From NCBI GenBank assembly GCA_036937835.1, contig CM072877.1, forward strand, positions 11,535,001 through 11,599,000: DNA of 64,000 nt, read 5' to 3'. The notes below the pieces were generated by a model. The model was given only the letters and a program-made list of their open reading frames with translations. It had not been told where the DNA came from and did not search any database. The first letter of the stretch is position 1; the number at the start of each line of letters is the position of its first letter. This document shows, piece by piece, positions 51,101-62,536 of this stretch. The stretch is from Pampus argenteus (taxonomy: Eukaryota; Chordata; Actinopteri; Scombriformes; Stromateidae). The position numbers and the translations under genes were made by a program.

Positions 51101-54100
51101 ATAAATGGAACCAACGGAGCTTCTTTCCATCCGGTCATCACTAAGAATGAGACACTCTACATGTTCTCCTCCGACCTGTGCAGGTGAGTTCCAGGTTTTC
51201 TGAGAACCGTACTGCAAGTCTAAGTGTTTCTGAACAAACAACAAATCGTTATATTTCTGTATTTTATGTATGTATGTATGTATGTATGCTCAAATGAAGC
51301 TAGGCAATGTTATTCTTGTACAGTATTCCTGACTCTGATGGATGGGCATCTCTTAAGATGACATTTAGAAAGTGTAAAAATTGATACAAATTTGACCACT
51401 AAACTCATTTGGGATTTGCGTATATTTTGTTTTCCTTTGAGGATCTACACATTGAGTAGGTACTCCAGATCTGCAGTTTTGAACACACCAATGAACTTGT
51501 CTTATGTCAACAGCTTTAAGTACTATAAAAGTAATCTCAATTCTGTTTTTTTTTTTGTTAGACTTTCTTTCTCTGGTCTTATCTGCCTGCCTTGAGTCAG
51601 TTAGTGAAACAGCTCTTCCCTCAATCATGCAAAAAATATCTTCCTAAGCCTTCTCTCAGCTTTATTCAGGTCTGGATTTGGGATTACAGATACCTATTTA
51701 ACCTGGCTGCTTGTACTATTGTTGTATCAGAATTAGCCACGTGAATGAGGTCACTGTTAGTTTGCTATTGATTTAGTGTTGCTGAAAAAAACAATTAATA
51801 TCAACTGTCTGTGATTGTTCATACATCGGAGCAAAGAGTGCAATGCAGCTCAACTAACTGCTGGCTGAGGTTGTGAAAAGACTTAACAGACGCGATTTAT
51901 GAGGCAGCAACAGTAAAACATCGTATCCCGCTGGTTTACTGTAAATCAGCTTACCACAGAGCAAAATCTGTGCAAACTTTTCTTTTACAGAATGTATTTG
52001 TGCCTGCAAAGATTAACCAGCCTCTATTTCCAAGGTCTTTGTACGCTCTGTATGAGGAGGATGTGACAGTGAAGGGGATCCCTGGATACCGCTTCACTCC
52101 CCCCAGCAAGGTGTTCGCCAATACGACTGTGAACCCAGCCAACGCAGGCTTTTGTGTCCCTGCTGGAAATTGCCTGGGCTCTGGTGTGCTTAATGTCAGT
52201 GCATGTAAACAAGGTGGGATGTGCTTTGAGCAGCTGGTGCATATGAAAAAATGCAGTCTTGGCTCTTTACCTGAAATGCTCCGCTCAACATCTTCTATAA
52301 TGTTGTTGTAACTGAATCTTCTGTGTTCAGGAGCTCCTATCATAATGTCTTCACCACACTTCTACCAGGCAGAGGAGAAGTTTGTTCACGATGTATTTGG
52401 CATGAATCCTCAGAAGGAGTATCACCAGACTGCCATTGATATCAATCCGGTAGGTATTTCAACTTTAATACTCTAAAATGTCATTTGTCTGCAATTTTTT
52501 TCATGCTGAAAAAAATGTTGCAATGTAATACACTGATTCAAAAACAGGTATAAAACAAAGGCGATCATGTTAACCACTAGATGGTGATCTTTCTCAGCTT
52601 GGTACTTGTGATTATCAATTAAGGCAGCGTTTCATTTTTTTTTTTTTTTTCAACAGTGGTTAAAGATTAAAGCAGAGGTACGTGGTACAGAGCTGTCGCC
52701 GAGATAAACTCTAACAGCTCTTATCATGTGTAATAATAACTTATCCTGTAGCAGATCAGTGATAAAGGGAAGCAGACCAGAAAAAGCTAGTGGCTGGTGT
52801 CGCTGATATAATGATTACGATTAGTTTCATGTAATCCTGCATGTGGTTGGATGTGGGGTTATTATAACACCCCCTCAGATACGCCCTGTTACACAGCAAT
52901 AGAGTAAATGTTTACAGTTAGAGATACAGAGTCATATTCTTTAATGCAGAATCTATATAAAGTTTTGTTTTGCCTCCTTGGTGCCATTTCGTATTGCCCA
53001 TTTCTAAAAGTATACATCACTTTAAAAAATATATATATATTTTGACCTCCAAGATCAAAGCAAAGAAAGATTCAGTAAGGCATAAAATATATTTGCAATA
53101 ATAAATCAGTTTTGATGAGTTCTGTTTAAGTCTCCCTGCATATTGGACGACATGTAGTGCATGATTTGCATCAAGTTCAGTTATATGTATCTATATTATT
53201 TAACTTCTTTTGCCTTGTTACAGTATATTTTACAAGACTGTATTTTTACAATTTTAAATGTGTTATCTATTATATTAAAGCTCAGTCTTAGACCAGCAAA
53301 ATAAAAATGGTTTTAATGCGTGAATATTAAAGATACTTTTACTAATATTAAAGTGACTTTTTTTTGGTGTTGAAGACAGTTATTGTAAAATGTGGAAAAA
53401 AAGGTGGTCAACAACATTTTGTCTATGTTGCCAAAATAATTGTGATACATACAGTACACGTCATCATATACTAATTTACTTACACCTTATTAAGACCAAC
53501 ATATACGGCGGTGACATCATACATTACTGTTCCTATCGTTGGACCCAGTAAACAAGCTACTGTTCTGTCTATATACCCTCCCTAAAATACAGTAATCTTC
53601 ATGGTGCCGCTGCGTGAGATTATTAAGACTGGTCAAAGTCCTTTGACTTCTGTCATAAATGCTGTGGGTGGCGGTGCCCTACACAACTCAAGAAGTCAAG
53701 GCAGATGGCCGCCCTCCTAGAGCACAGTTCTGCTCAAGGTTTCTTCCTGTTAAAGGAGGGTTTTTTTACTTGCTGCCATCACCAAGTCCTCGCTCATGGA
53801 GAAATTGTTGGGTCTCTGTGAATTAAAGAGTACAGTCTAGACCTCACAACTTTTGTTGTGATTTGGTGCTATGTAAATAAAATTGACCTGACATTGACTT
53901 AACTACATGCTGCCAACGTGAATTTCACTTTGACCACCTACAATAAAGATGTATGCAGATACATCTGTTATAGCATTCACTATTGTGTACACGGGAAAGT
54001 TGGTGTGTTAGGCCTCAGATCAGTTGCTGAACCATGTTTACGTTTGTTCATTTGGCAGATGTTTTTGTCCATGGTGACATACAAAAAGCAGTTATTTTGC

Positions 54101-56693
54101 AGCATAGAAATCTTGAGCATAATAAATATTTGCTTGATAACATGTGGTATTGCTGGTGACTTTGCTAAATAATAATTAGAGGCTGTAATGGGGCATAAAT
54201 CTCCTCACATTAGGTGTGACGTATGTCTGAGTATAGGTCTGCATACATGTCAGTGTCATTAAATTTGTCGTTATCCACCTTTACTTTTCAAATTGAAACC
54301 ATATGTTTCTCACAAAGTTTAATTCTGTTTTGCAGCTAACGGGATTCATCCTGCAAGCGGCCAAGCGTATCCAGGTCAACGTGTATGTGGAGAAAATTGA
54401 CACCTTCAGGTAATCAACTCATTGCCTTCATCAGTCTCTAATTACTGTCCAGTTGTGGTGACACTGCCACTCTTTTTTTTTTTATAAGCCACATTGGCTT
54501 TAAATGAAGCTGTAATAGGCTTATGACTACTGGAGTCAAGGAAGAGTTGCAAGGAAGATTACTGTAAAGCTGTCATGATGAATGGACTTTAGAACAGTCC
54601 CGGCTCACTTTGTTATGCATCGACTTGACATCGTAAAGAAACAAAATAGCAAGATAATCTCGAGTCCAGACCTAACAGATAAACATGTTTTAAAACTGTG
54701 TAACACAAAACAGTTTAAGTACTGCATGTATTTACACACTGAACAGTATGGCCACGAGGATTTGGTTGTTGTCTGAATGTATCTGTGCCATTCATGTATT
54801 AATTTATTGGGAAATGTTCAGATTACGATTAAGGACAACAAAATAATGAGGGTCGGAAAAACATTTTGATAATTTCATTTTTCTTTCAGTCAAACGGGAA
54901 ACGTGAGGACAGTCATCTTTCCAGTGGTTTACCTAAATGAGGTACAAACCTTTTTTGTTATGGTGTATCAGTCATATACATAATAAAGCACTAGTTTACA
55001 CTAGAGCCTCATCGATACTGGATTTGTGGGACTGATGCTGATACCAATATTTGGAAATAAACAAATTGGATATGGATATGTCTGCATACTTCACATATTT
55101 GGGTCGGGCACATTGAAATGTTTGCATTTATGTTACCAGCAAGGTGATATTCAATATTTGTTGCTGATTGGCTCGTAAAGTGTATTCCTGTGCTTAAGGA
55201 GGGATACCAGTGTCATTTAAGCTTTAAGTTAAGATCAATACATGCTTTACTTGTTTTTGTCTTTTTAAAATTAAAGCCTTTTTAATCTTGCCTGAAACTA
55301 AGTGCAGTTAAGTCTTGAATGAAAGCAGAAACAAGAAGAAACAGATGTGGCAACGACAGGTTTTGGCAGGGACCTCAATAGGCCTTTTTCCTTTTTTAAG
55401 ACATTTTGACATGTGGCAGCGGGAAAAGCACAGGTGTAAGAAATTAAATTAATGATGACTGCGTTTAATTTGGCTGCCTCAGTTTCAGGGTTGTTATTTA
55501 GTGGGACTTCAGTTACTTGAACAGAGCAGAGCCGTCGTTAATGGTATTAGTAACACCTGCGGTTTTCCTGCTATGACAAGTCAAAACATCTGCCGTGAAA
55601 AAGGCCTGTTTGTTCTAAATGTACAGTAGATGACTGAGATTTTTTTGAAAGCACCAATTGAAATGATAGAATAATGAAGTTTAGTGTTTAGCTGACTGTA
55701 ATAGATACCGGTAAGTGACCCCAGGTAGTGTTTTCTTTGTTCAATGTTCTTTGGAGATTAGTTTTTCTTTTCTTTTCTTTTTTTTTTCTTTTCTTTTCGA
55801 TCAAATACCTGCAAAACTGAAGACATTCCCATCAACCTCAGCTGTATTTCCATATAGTGCTAATTAGCAAATGTCCAAACTATCTCTAAACTTGCTTATC
55901 TTGAGCATGCATGTTAGCATGCGGATGTTAGCATTTATCTCAAAGCACACCTGTACAGCCACACAGTACTGCTACCATGGCTGCGGACTCATCAGTGTCT
56001 AAAATCACCCCCTTTTTACTAAATAGTGCACACTAAATGCAATCTCAGTATGCAATGCAGTGTGTTTTATAGATATAGATGTTGTTTACTCCTCACTATT
56101 GAGTAAACTATTGTCTCATGCGTTACGTTGAACTATAATTCATATCCAGTCTTTTCTCTCACTATCTCCTCAGAGCGTCGTCATTGACGAAACTTCAGCT
56201 AAGAAGCTGAGGGCGATTGATCTCAAGCGAAATGTGGTGGTGAACATTCCCTTCATGCTGATAGGTCTAGGTATCCTCCTGGGAGGACTCTTCATGTTCC
56301 TGATGTGTCAGCAAAAGATCCCCGAGGTGAGTGTTGGAGATATATATATCAATGACTTTGTGTGGTCATGCAGAAAAGTCAGTTAGTTTGTTTTGAGTTA
56401 GTTCAATTACCTAGTTAAACATTAAAATCACATCTATTAAAACACTTAATCAACAAATATTCATTCAAAAGTTTAACTGCTAGACAGAAGATGTCTCCAA
56501 TAAGTTACGTTGGACCATGATTGACAAAATCCTGTTCATAGATACATATGTTAAGGTGAAAAACCTTACCTCTTCTGCACATTGAAGCTCAAACATTCAT
56601 GTGAAGTTAAAAAAAAAAAATGTTTAAAAAAAAAATAAATGTTTGTTTTTTCAGAGCACTGCTGCTGAACGAGTGCACCTGCTTTCATCATAG
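48186..56693 (+). CDS. scarb2: scarb2 (LIMP-2), lysosomal integral membrane protein of the CD36 family, 12 coding exons
   Basis: Exons 48186-48308, 48949-49106, 50046-50190, 50315-50506, 50711-50802, 51064-51183, 52035-52213, 52331-52449, 54336-54409, 54890-54941, 56174-56326 and 56655-56693 join in frame to 481 residues; human LIMP-2 has 478. Residues about 5-27 are an N-terminal membrane anchor and about 439-464 the C-terminal one, leaving a large lumenal domain with nine N-glycosylation sequons and the conserved CNMINGT, GFCVP and GNCLGSGVLNVSACK segments. The short cytosolic tail ends ERVHLLSS, keeping the acidic dileucine lysosome-sorting motif (E-x-x-x-L-L). LIMP-2 is known to carry beta-glucocerebrosidase to lysosomes. 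Teleosts have more than one scarb2 copy and I cannot tell which this is. ATG 48186 is chosen because the upstream in-frame stretch has no ATG. Confidence 0.97.
51265..51288. repeat. (TATG)n tetranucleotide repeat in a scarb2 intron
   Basis: About six perfect TATG/ATGT units in the intron after the exon ending at 51183. Confidence 0.9.
53590..53892 (+). mobile_element. LINE/SINE-type 3' tail in a scarb2 intron
   Basis: The series GGTTTCTTCCTGTTAAAGGA, then CATCACCAAGTCCTCGCTCA, TTGTTGGGTCTCTGTGAATT and finally TTGTGATTTGGTGCTATGTA with AAATAAAATTGA matches the 3' end of a very common teleost retroposon. The end lies at about 53892. No reverse transcriptase frame remains. Orientation is the same as scarb2, so its AATAAA (53876-53881) is in sense. 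Confidence 0.65.
55800..56000. repeat. dispersed teleost repeat fragment in a scarb2 intron
   Basis: AAATACCTGCAAAACTGAAG, CATTCCCATCAACCTCAGCT, TGCTAATTAGC and CATGTTAGCATG follow one another in the order of a repeat family that I recognise from teleost genomes. The class is undetermined. Confidence 0.5.
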
Positions 56694-58055
56694 CACCATA
56701 GGATGTGAAAGAAGGAGGGTTGTTGTTTTCCATTCATAACTGCAATTTTATCTTTTAAACTGTTTTTAATCTAATGATTTTAGGATAAAAGTGAAGTGGG
56801 GGTTTGTTTTGTTTTTTTGATTTTTATATGTTTGCATTTGATGTGTTCCCTTCAAGCCATTTGTTATGATTTTGAAATCATTCTCAGTATTAAGTATATA
56901 CCCTTTTACTTCTAAATATGGGATGTGGATTGAAACAACTTGAATTGAATCGTAAAAATCTACAAAATCTTTATTTTTAAGGGATTTCCTGGGGAGCCAA
57001 CTTTGAACTTAAATGTTTCATTATTTGATCAGCCAGTTTCTTTGTTTGAAATTGTTGCTTTTCTGAGTATGTGTGTGAGAGAAAATGTATGTGTGTTTAC
57101 ATAAGACAGATGGTAGTGAAAAGGTGATGAAGGAATGTGTATTTTTAAAGGTGGACAGTAATAATTGTGGGTTTTTTTTTAAGTGTGATATGGTCAGTTT
57201 GTTTAGATGTTAATGATAAAAAAAAAATTACAAAGCTGCATTAGTGCCTAAGAAATGTTTTTCTTCTTTATAAATTTGCAAAATTCAAACAAGATCAACA
57301 GTTTGCATTTTTAAATTGTCTATCTATCAGACAAGTAAATACCAAATACGGTTACAGTTTGAATATTTTTGTACCCTAAAATTTTATCACTTTTGATGGT
57401 TTTTGTTTAGACATACAGTAGAGTCCAAAAGTCTAAGAACACTTTTTCACAATGGGAAAGTGGTTTCAGACTTTTGAGGGTTGACTGGAACTCTGAATAT
57501 GTAGTGAAGTTGATCAACTTTCTTTTAAAACCATACACTGTTGTAACCTTCATTGTAAACACGACAAGCCACAGCCAAATAGTATTACTTGCACTAGCAG
57601 TATGAAAAGAAAGGATTTGCATGGTGTGAAGTGCAAAGTCTTGCCTCCGGATTGGTGTGAAGCACTGTACAATATTGTATTTACCCTATTTCTAATACCT
57701 TTCTATAAATGCGTGATGTGTGATTTAAAATATCTACTGATATTATACTAAAGTCAAGTCATACTCTTGCGTTTATGAGCAACTTAATACTAGCGACACT
57801 ACTGACAAATATTTTGCCAAATATAAAATTGTGTTTTCCCTTTTAACCACTTGGAACTTGAAGTCCAGCACAGAATATGTTACAACTACATGTTGAGGTC
57901 TGTTTTATTTTTTTTAAATATTTTACATATCACAGCTTCTACATAGTAAAAACTCAAAATTGACTGTGTAATTAATGTTTACAAACTCAGTAAGTCCTGC
58001 ACTATTACAATTGTCATTTGCTACAACATATCAATAAACTTTGTGTGCTTCACAT
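56694..58055 (+). other. scarb2: scarb2 3'UTR
   Basis: About 1.36 kb of AT-rich sequence runs from the stop codon to a canonical AATAAA at 58033-58038, followed by a TTTGTGTGCTT downstream element. Mono-T and mono-A runs are common. Positions about 57415-57480 resemble a terminus of a teleost Tc1-like element, with facing AAAAGTCT and AGACTTTT arms. Confidence 0.7.
58033..58038 (+). terminator. scarb2 polyadenylation signal AATAAA
   Basis: Canonical hexamer about 1.34 kb past the scarb2 stop, with a GT-rich element directly downstream. It is the first canonical hexamer I noticed after the last exon. Confidence 0.65.
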
Positions 58056-59059
58056 TCTCTGAGGACGTGTTCATGTTTCCTCCATCGCACAGTGCAGAGT
58101 TATATGACAAAGTATTGTATTGCTAACTTTTTCCTTTTTGTATAGCGGTCACTAGTCTAGCATGAATTGCCTTACGACAAAATTAGGGGGGTTCGTCTGA
58201 ATCATTTATTATTTTCTGAGGTTGGAAAAACACCCTCTTGATTTAACAAATAAATCATTATCTAGTAATACAAAAACTTGCACAGTACTTAAGGTATTTA
58301 ATAAGAAAAAAAAACTATTGAACTACTGAAAATATTTCTTGGTGGGTGTGTGAGCTTGCTAGGAAACCTTCTAAAACTCCAGGAAGCAACTTTCCCAGCC
58401 AAGAAATAGTCCCTGCGTGTTTAACTTCCCCTTAAAACATTACAAACATTGTACCTCTACATTGATTCAACTCATTTTCCAGAAAGAAGTAGAGGGTTAG
58501 GGTGTATTTCCCAAAATATCAAACTATCATCCCTATATAGCATCACATTCAAACTGACTTTCACAGCAGTATAAGTACAGGAGTTCCTATTTAACAAAAT
58601 GGTAAACCAGTAGTCACTTTTTGCACCCCTTAATTTCGTCTAATTTTGGAAAATTAATTATCTTTTATCGACCAGAATTCCTCAGCCATAAGAACCCAAA
58701 TTAGTTTCCTTGGTTCAGGTATTGCACCAGGTTCTTTCTATATGGAGTTTGCATGTTTTCCCTCCTTTTGTAGTCCAAAGGTGAATTAAAGGTCAAGTAA
58801 ATGATGGAACTTGTCTACATGACACATTGGTTTAAATTAGAAAGCTCCGACGTGGAATTGTCCTCAATTACCGGGTTAAAGTGTACTTTTGAACCCTGCA
58901 GATAACCTTGGTGTGTCATGATAAAAACTGATTAGTATTACTGTGCAACAAGGTTTTCATCATTGGCTTTGACTTGAGATCGGCTTGTCTGCCAAACCCT
59001 GTTAAAGCAGCTACTGTTATGGGAGATTTCATATTGATATCTGTGAGTGTAACTCCTCC
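58056..59059. other. intergenic region between scarb2 and leap2
   Basis: About 1 kb with no exon or RNA gene recognised. It must contain distal leap2 promoter elements, but no specific liver-factor site can be called by eye with confidence. Confidence 0.4.
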
Positions 59060-59156
59060 CCAGCCCAATTAATAAGCCTTTAATACAAGTGGCATGGGAC
59101 AGCATAAGAGTCCCTCCACAGAGCATCTCCTCTCTTGAACTTGATCTGCAAACAAC
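59060..59156 (+). promoter_or_regulatory. leap2: putative leap2 proximal promoter and 5'UTR
   Basis: A CCAAT box at about 59065-59069 is followed by a TATA-like TTTAATAC at about 59080, roughly 75 nt before the ATG at 59157. The spacing suits a compact hepatic promoter with a short leader. The TATA match is imperfect and the start site is inferred. Confidence 0.35.
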
Positions 59157-59762
59157 ATGGGGCCTCTTCAGCAGAGAATCATACTTCTTACAGTCTTTCT
59201 GTCTCTGATCTGTGCAATTCAGGTAAGTTAATAACCTTTATGTTCCTGTTTATGTCCCGCATGGAGGAGTTGGCTTTATCTCTTTTGTTCTACTAGCACA
59301 CATACAGCAGCCTTTGATTTTGATGGAGTTACCATATTTGATTTAATCACATTTAATCATCACAGCTCTAAAAAGGACTTATTTTCGCCTTTACAGGTCA
59401 ATTCACTGCCCATACCTAAAGACTGGACCGGGTTGATCCAGCGGACCAAACGGTCACTGCTATGGCGTTGGAACAGCATGAAGCCCGTGGGTAACAGCTG
59501 CAGAGATCACTTAGAGTGCGGCACAAAATACTGCAGGTAACAGCAGAGCCTAAACAAAAACATGTCTGACACATTTAGGAAATTAGAAAAAAAAAAATCG
59601 ATGTGTTTTTGTCACATTTCATGTACTACTTCAAGGGAATTAATTACATCTGTATCTCTTAAATGTTTTGTCATCAAAACAATAATAACACTGTAATAAA
59701 ACTGTTCTTTTTTTTTTTTTTTTTACAGGAAAAATATCTGTTCCTTCTGGAAATCCCCCTAA
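59157..59762 (+). CDS. leap2: leap2, liver-expressed antimicrobial peptide 2 precursor, 3 exons
   Basis: Exons 59157-59222, 59397-59536 and 59729-59762 join to 79 residues plus TAA. Residues 1 to about 24 are a hydrophobic signal peptide (LLTVFLSLICAIQ). A short pro-region follows, then a furin-type site RTKR. The predicted mature peptide has 38 residues and starts SLLWRWNSMKPVG. Its four cysteines are spaced C-x5-C-x4-C-x4-C, exactly as in mammalian LEAP-2, where they pair 1-3 and 2-4. The segment CRDHLEC and the basic CRKNIC also match the family. LEAP-2 is secreted by liver and gut. It was first described as an antimicrobial peptide and is known in mammals as an antagonist/inverse agonist of the ghrelin receptor through its N-terminus. 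The exon layout (signal, pro plus most of mature, last residues) is typical. Exon 3 is preceded by a long poly-T tract. Confidence 0.95.
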
Positions 59763-60200
59763 AGAGGAGAAATACAATACTGTCTATAAATCAAACATCT
59801 GGTTTATGGACCAAAAATACCAAATTAACTGTCTGCAAAATTACTGCTATGATACTCCAGCTTGATCTAAACGAACTGCAGGCAGGTTATGACTGTGTGT
59901 GTTCAAAGTAATCTGATCTGGCACTGCACTGCAGCAAAACAAAGCTGTAAAAGTCACATGACCATAGACCGTTTACTTCAAAAAAAAAAACATAGAGGAC
60001 AGGCTGTATGAATCTAAACCTTCAATAAGAAAATATAAATATTAACGCAACAATATTGGTTCATGTTATTATTATATATTTATTTGTACATATTGTAAAC
60101 AATGTAAATACTCAAATATATTTTACATTCGTTCATTTGTGCTGCTCAAATTTTGTTTGTCTTTACCAGTTTATGAGAAATTAAAATATTCCTCACAGTT
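59763..60200 (+). other. leap2 3'UTR and downstream region
   Basis: AT-rich non-coding sequence follows the leap2 stop. ATTAAA at 60180-60185 is a plausible polyadenylation signal; no AATAAA was noted nearer. The end of the transcript is uncertain. Confidence 0.4.
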
Positions 60201-61589
60201 CTTGCTACTTTTTCAATACGATTGACTAATATGATAAAACATTTAATGTTGGCTGGCAAACACTCTTTCAGTCATCACTTAAAGGGAAAAGCTGACTGCT
60301 TTTACATGTTTTTGAATTATTATACTTTTTATATTACATGTTATACATAACAAAACACCAAAAGAATTGTGAATAATGACACGCAACTGACTGGTTACTA
60401 TGTCAAAGGCAACCGATATTGCGTCAAAGGTTTTTAACTTTTAGCCAAAAATGAGCAGAAAGATAGTTATAAATTGTGGGGATATTTTTGACAATATTAA
60501 TATGTCAAATTCTCTTTGATGAGCTCTCTTGTATGTTGTGTTGATGAGGAGAGCTGATCATGATGCATGGTGACCTCTGATATCAACTGTCAACTGCAGT
60601 ACTGATATCTGCAAATGGCACAATCCAGTACATAAACAGGTTAACATAGACTCGGTGAGGCTTCATTTTTCCGATCATGCTGGGTTATACAGTTCAATGG
60701 TTATTACTGTATTTCATGTTGAGCAAGTGGTCTGGGTGGGGATGATCTCAGATATCACTGAGGCTTCCAGTTGTGCAACAGCTCAAACGTAGAGACACTT
60801 CCTAAATGACACAGAAAACTCAAAAAACTCGCTCCCACTTATCTTCATTCACTTCCACAGCATACCTTTCAAGAGGTTAACATTTAGTCCAGGCATCCAT
60901 CTGCAAGACATCCAGTGGTAAAGACTTCAACCTATGAACAGCGAGATAAAGCCTGTCCCTCGGTTAGTCAGGATCACCCTTCATACCCACATCAGAGAAC
61001 AGCATTATCAGTATTATTGTCTAATATAGGAAATCCACCTATAATGGCAGATTTCCATAAAAATGATGCATCACTAGCTGAATGCTGACTGCTCATTTTC
61101 ACCACTGGAGGGCGACCCGAGCCAGGTTTAGGGAGATAACATAGCACCACAACATTTGTGATGTGACTAACAAACTGTGGTATTGTATAAACTTCATTCT
61201 ACTTTTGCATAGTATAACATGGAAAAATGTTTTTGTTTTTTTTATTTCGATAATACAAAGATAAAAAGTTAAGAAATGAAGAAAATCTCTCATGAATACA
61301 AGGTTTAGTATAATTAAGTATGTTTTTTTCCACATAGTAGGAGGCAATATGTCAACATTATGATTTAGTTTTTCATATTTATGACTCATCATTATAGTAT
61401 AAATACAAAGTCCTAATTTTAGGCACTGTGCTAAAACTAGACATTAAGTGATAAGGTTACTCTTGATGTGTATTTTTATCATTCTTGACAAAAAAAAAGG
61501 GGGGCCAGGGGTATTTACAGGGCTTCATGTTGAATTCTTTTCCTACCAGGTGTCTTGGATATTTTGAGAAGCAGGAATTTCTCCCTCCT
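60201..61589. other. intergenic region between leap2 and the next gene
   Basis: No exon, RNA gene or clear element was recognised. A CTCF-like stretch (CCACTGGAGGGCGA, 61101-61114, about 12 of 14 positions matching the core consensus) is the only notable site. A short A-then-G run lies near 61490-61505. Confidence 0.4.
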
Positions 61590-61945
61590 CATTGGTTAAA
61601 GCCTCCGTGACGCAATATCTCGGCCGGCTGTAGCGGTGCTGAAGCGCGGCGCGGAAACTGCCGTGTCTGTCAGGACATCAATGCCGGACCGGTTTCATAT
61701 TACCATTTATAATAGTTGCTCATTACCGGATTAACTCGTTTGTTTTCATCGTAGATATCAGGTAATACAGAAGAACAATGAGCTTTTTTTTTTAATGCAT
61801 CTTTGACGTCAAAGCTGCTTCGAGCACTCGCATAATTAAAAAAAAAAAAAAAAAAAAAGAGAGATTTGTTTGGTTGATATAATTCTGGACCGAGCCACGT
61901 ATTTAAAAAGGATGAATATCACATGTGACTGACGGCTGGGGTCAG
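61590..61945 (+). promoter_or_regulatory. CpG-richer promoter and candidate non-coding first exons of an unidentified gene
   Basis: This short region is much richer in CpG than its surroundings (for example CGGCCGG and GCGCGGCGCGG near 61.62-61.65 kb). It has an inverted CCAAT box (ATTGG, about 61591) and a C/EBP-ATF-type site TGACGCAAT at 61608-61616. Two plus-strand donors follow: CAGgtaata after 61761 and CAGgtaagt after 61945. They suggest alternative leader exons splicing to the acceptor before 62402. A poly-A run lies between them at about 61838-61858. Gene direction is inferred from the donors. Confidence 0.5.
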
Positions 61946-62034
61946 GTAAGTGTTGTTATAAAATGGCTTTTTACGTGCTTTGAAGTTCATTATTCATATT
62001 TTGATTCTGTTGATTGAAACCGTTTGTCTGTTTA

Positions 62035-62084
62035 GTGTGTGTGTGTGTGTGTGTGTCAGAGAGAGAGAGAGAGAGAGAGAGAGA
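62035..62084. repeat. compound (GT)n-(GA)n microsatellite
   Basis: GT tract at 62035-62056 followed directly by a GA tract to 62084. Confidence 0.95.
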
Positions 62085-62197
62085 TGCTCCTTCTGTCATG
62101 GATGCTTCTTTGGCATGTGTGCAAACTAAATCTCTTGTTGTTTTTCAATGTTGTCCTACTTCAGCATGTTTGAATATTGAATTTCATAATGAAAACC

Positions 62198-62199
<2 letters not shown>

Positions 62200-62242
<43 letters not shown>
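62200..62242. repeat. (CA)n microsatellite
   Basis: Perfect CA tract of about 43 bp, 160 nt before the candidate coding exon at 62402. Confidence 0.95.
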
Positions 62243-62244
<2 letters not shown>

Positions 62245-62407
62245 AGGGATCTGCCTAAACAGTACAGCTCTCATTTATGACCTTCCTCCCTCTGTTAACA
62301 TTTCTTTTACTTTTTTAGATTTAGGTCAAACATCACATCTGGTCGGATCGGGTTTAGATATATTACTGCGTTCTTACTGGAACTTTTCTTCACAATTATA
62401 GATCAAT

Positions 62408-62536
62408 ATGAGCGGCGAAGATGCCGTCTCATTACAGAAAGACCTCACTGATAACAAGCAGCAGCATCATGACAACAACGGTGGGCCTCAGGCTCTCCCA
62501 GAACAGACAGAACCACGAGTCCCAACCCTCATGTGA
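62408..62536 (+). CDS. candidate first coding exon of an unidentified gene (partial)
   Basis: An acceptor (ttatag) before 62402 is followed by ATG at 62408, with A at -3, and an open frame starting MSGEDAVSLQKDLTDNK. The exon probably ends at a donor after 62480 (ACGgtgggc) or after 62532 (CATgtgaaa). Without splicing the frame meets TGA at 62534-62536. The peptide is hydrophilic and rich in Asp, Asn, Gln and His, typical of a disordered N-terminus. I do not recognise the family, and the remaining exons lie beyond the window. It could also be a chance open frame, but its position 0.5 kb past a CpG-rich promoter with good donors supports a real gene. Confidence 0.4.
   Translation: MSGEDAVSLQKDLTDNKQQHHDNNGGPQALPEQTEPRVPTLM

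Noticed and set aside
62408..62536. Septin-8/11, SHROOM, AFF or SOWAH identity for the downstream gene
   Set aside because: These are neighbours of LEAP2 or SCARB2 in mammals, but the N-terminal peptide does not match any that I know, so no symbol was given.
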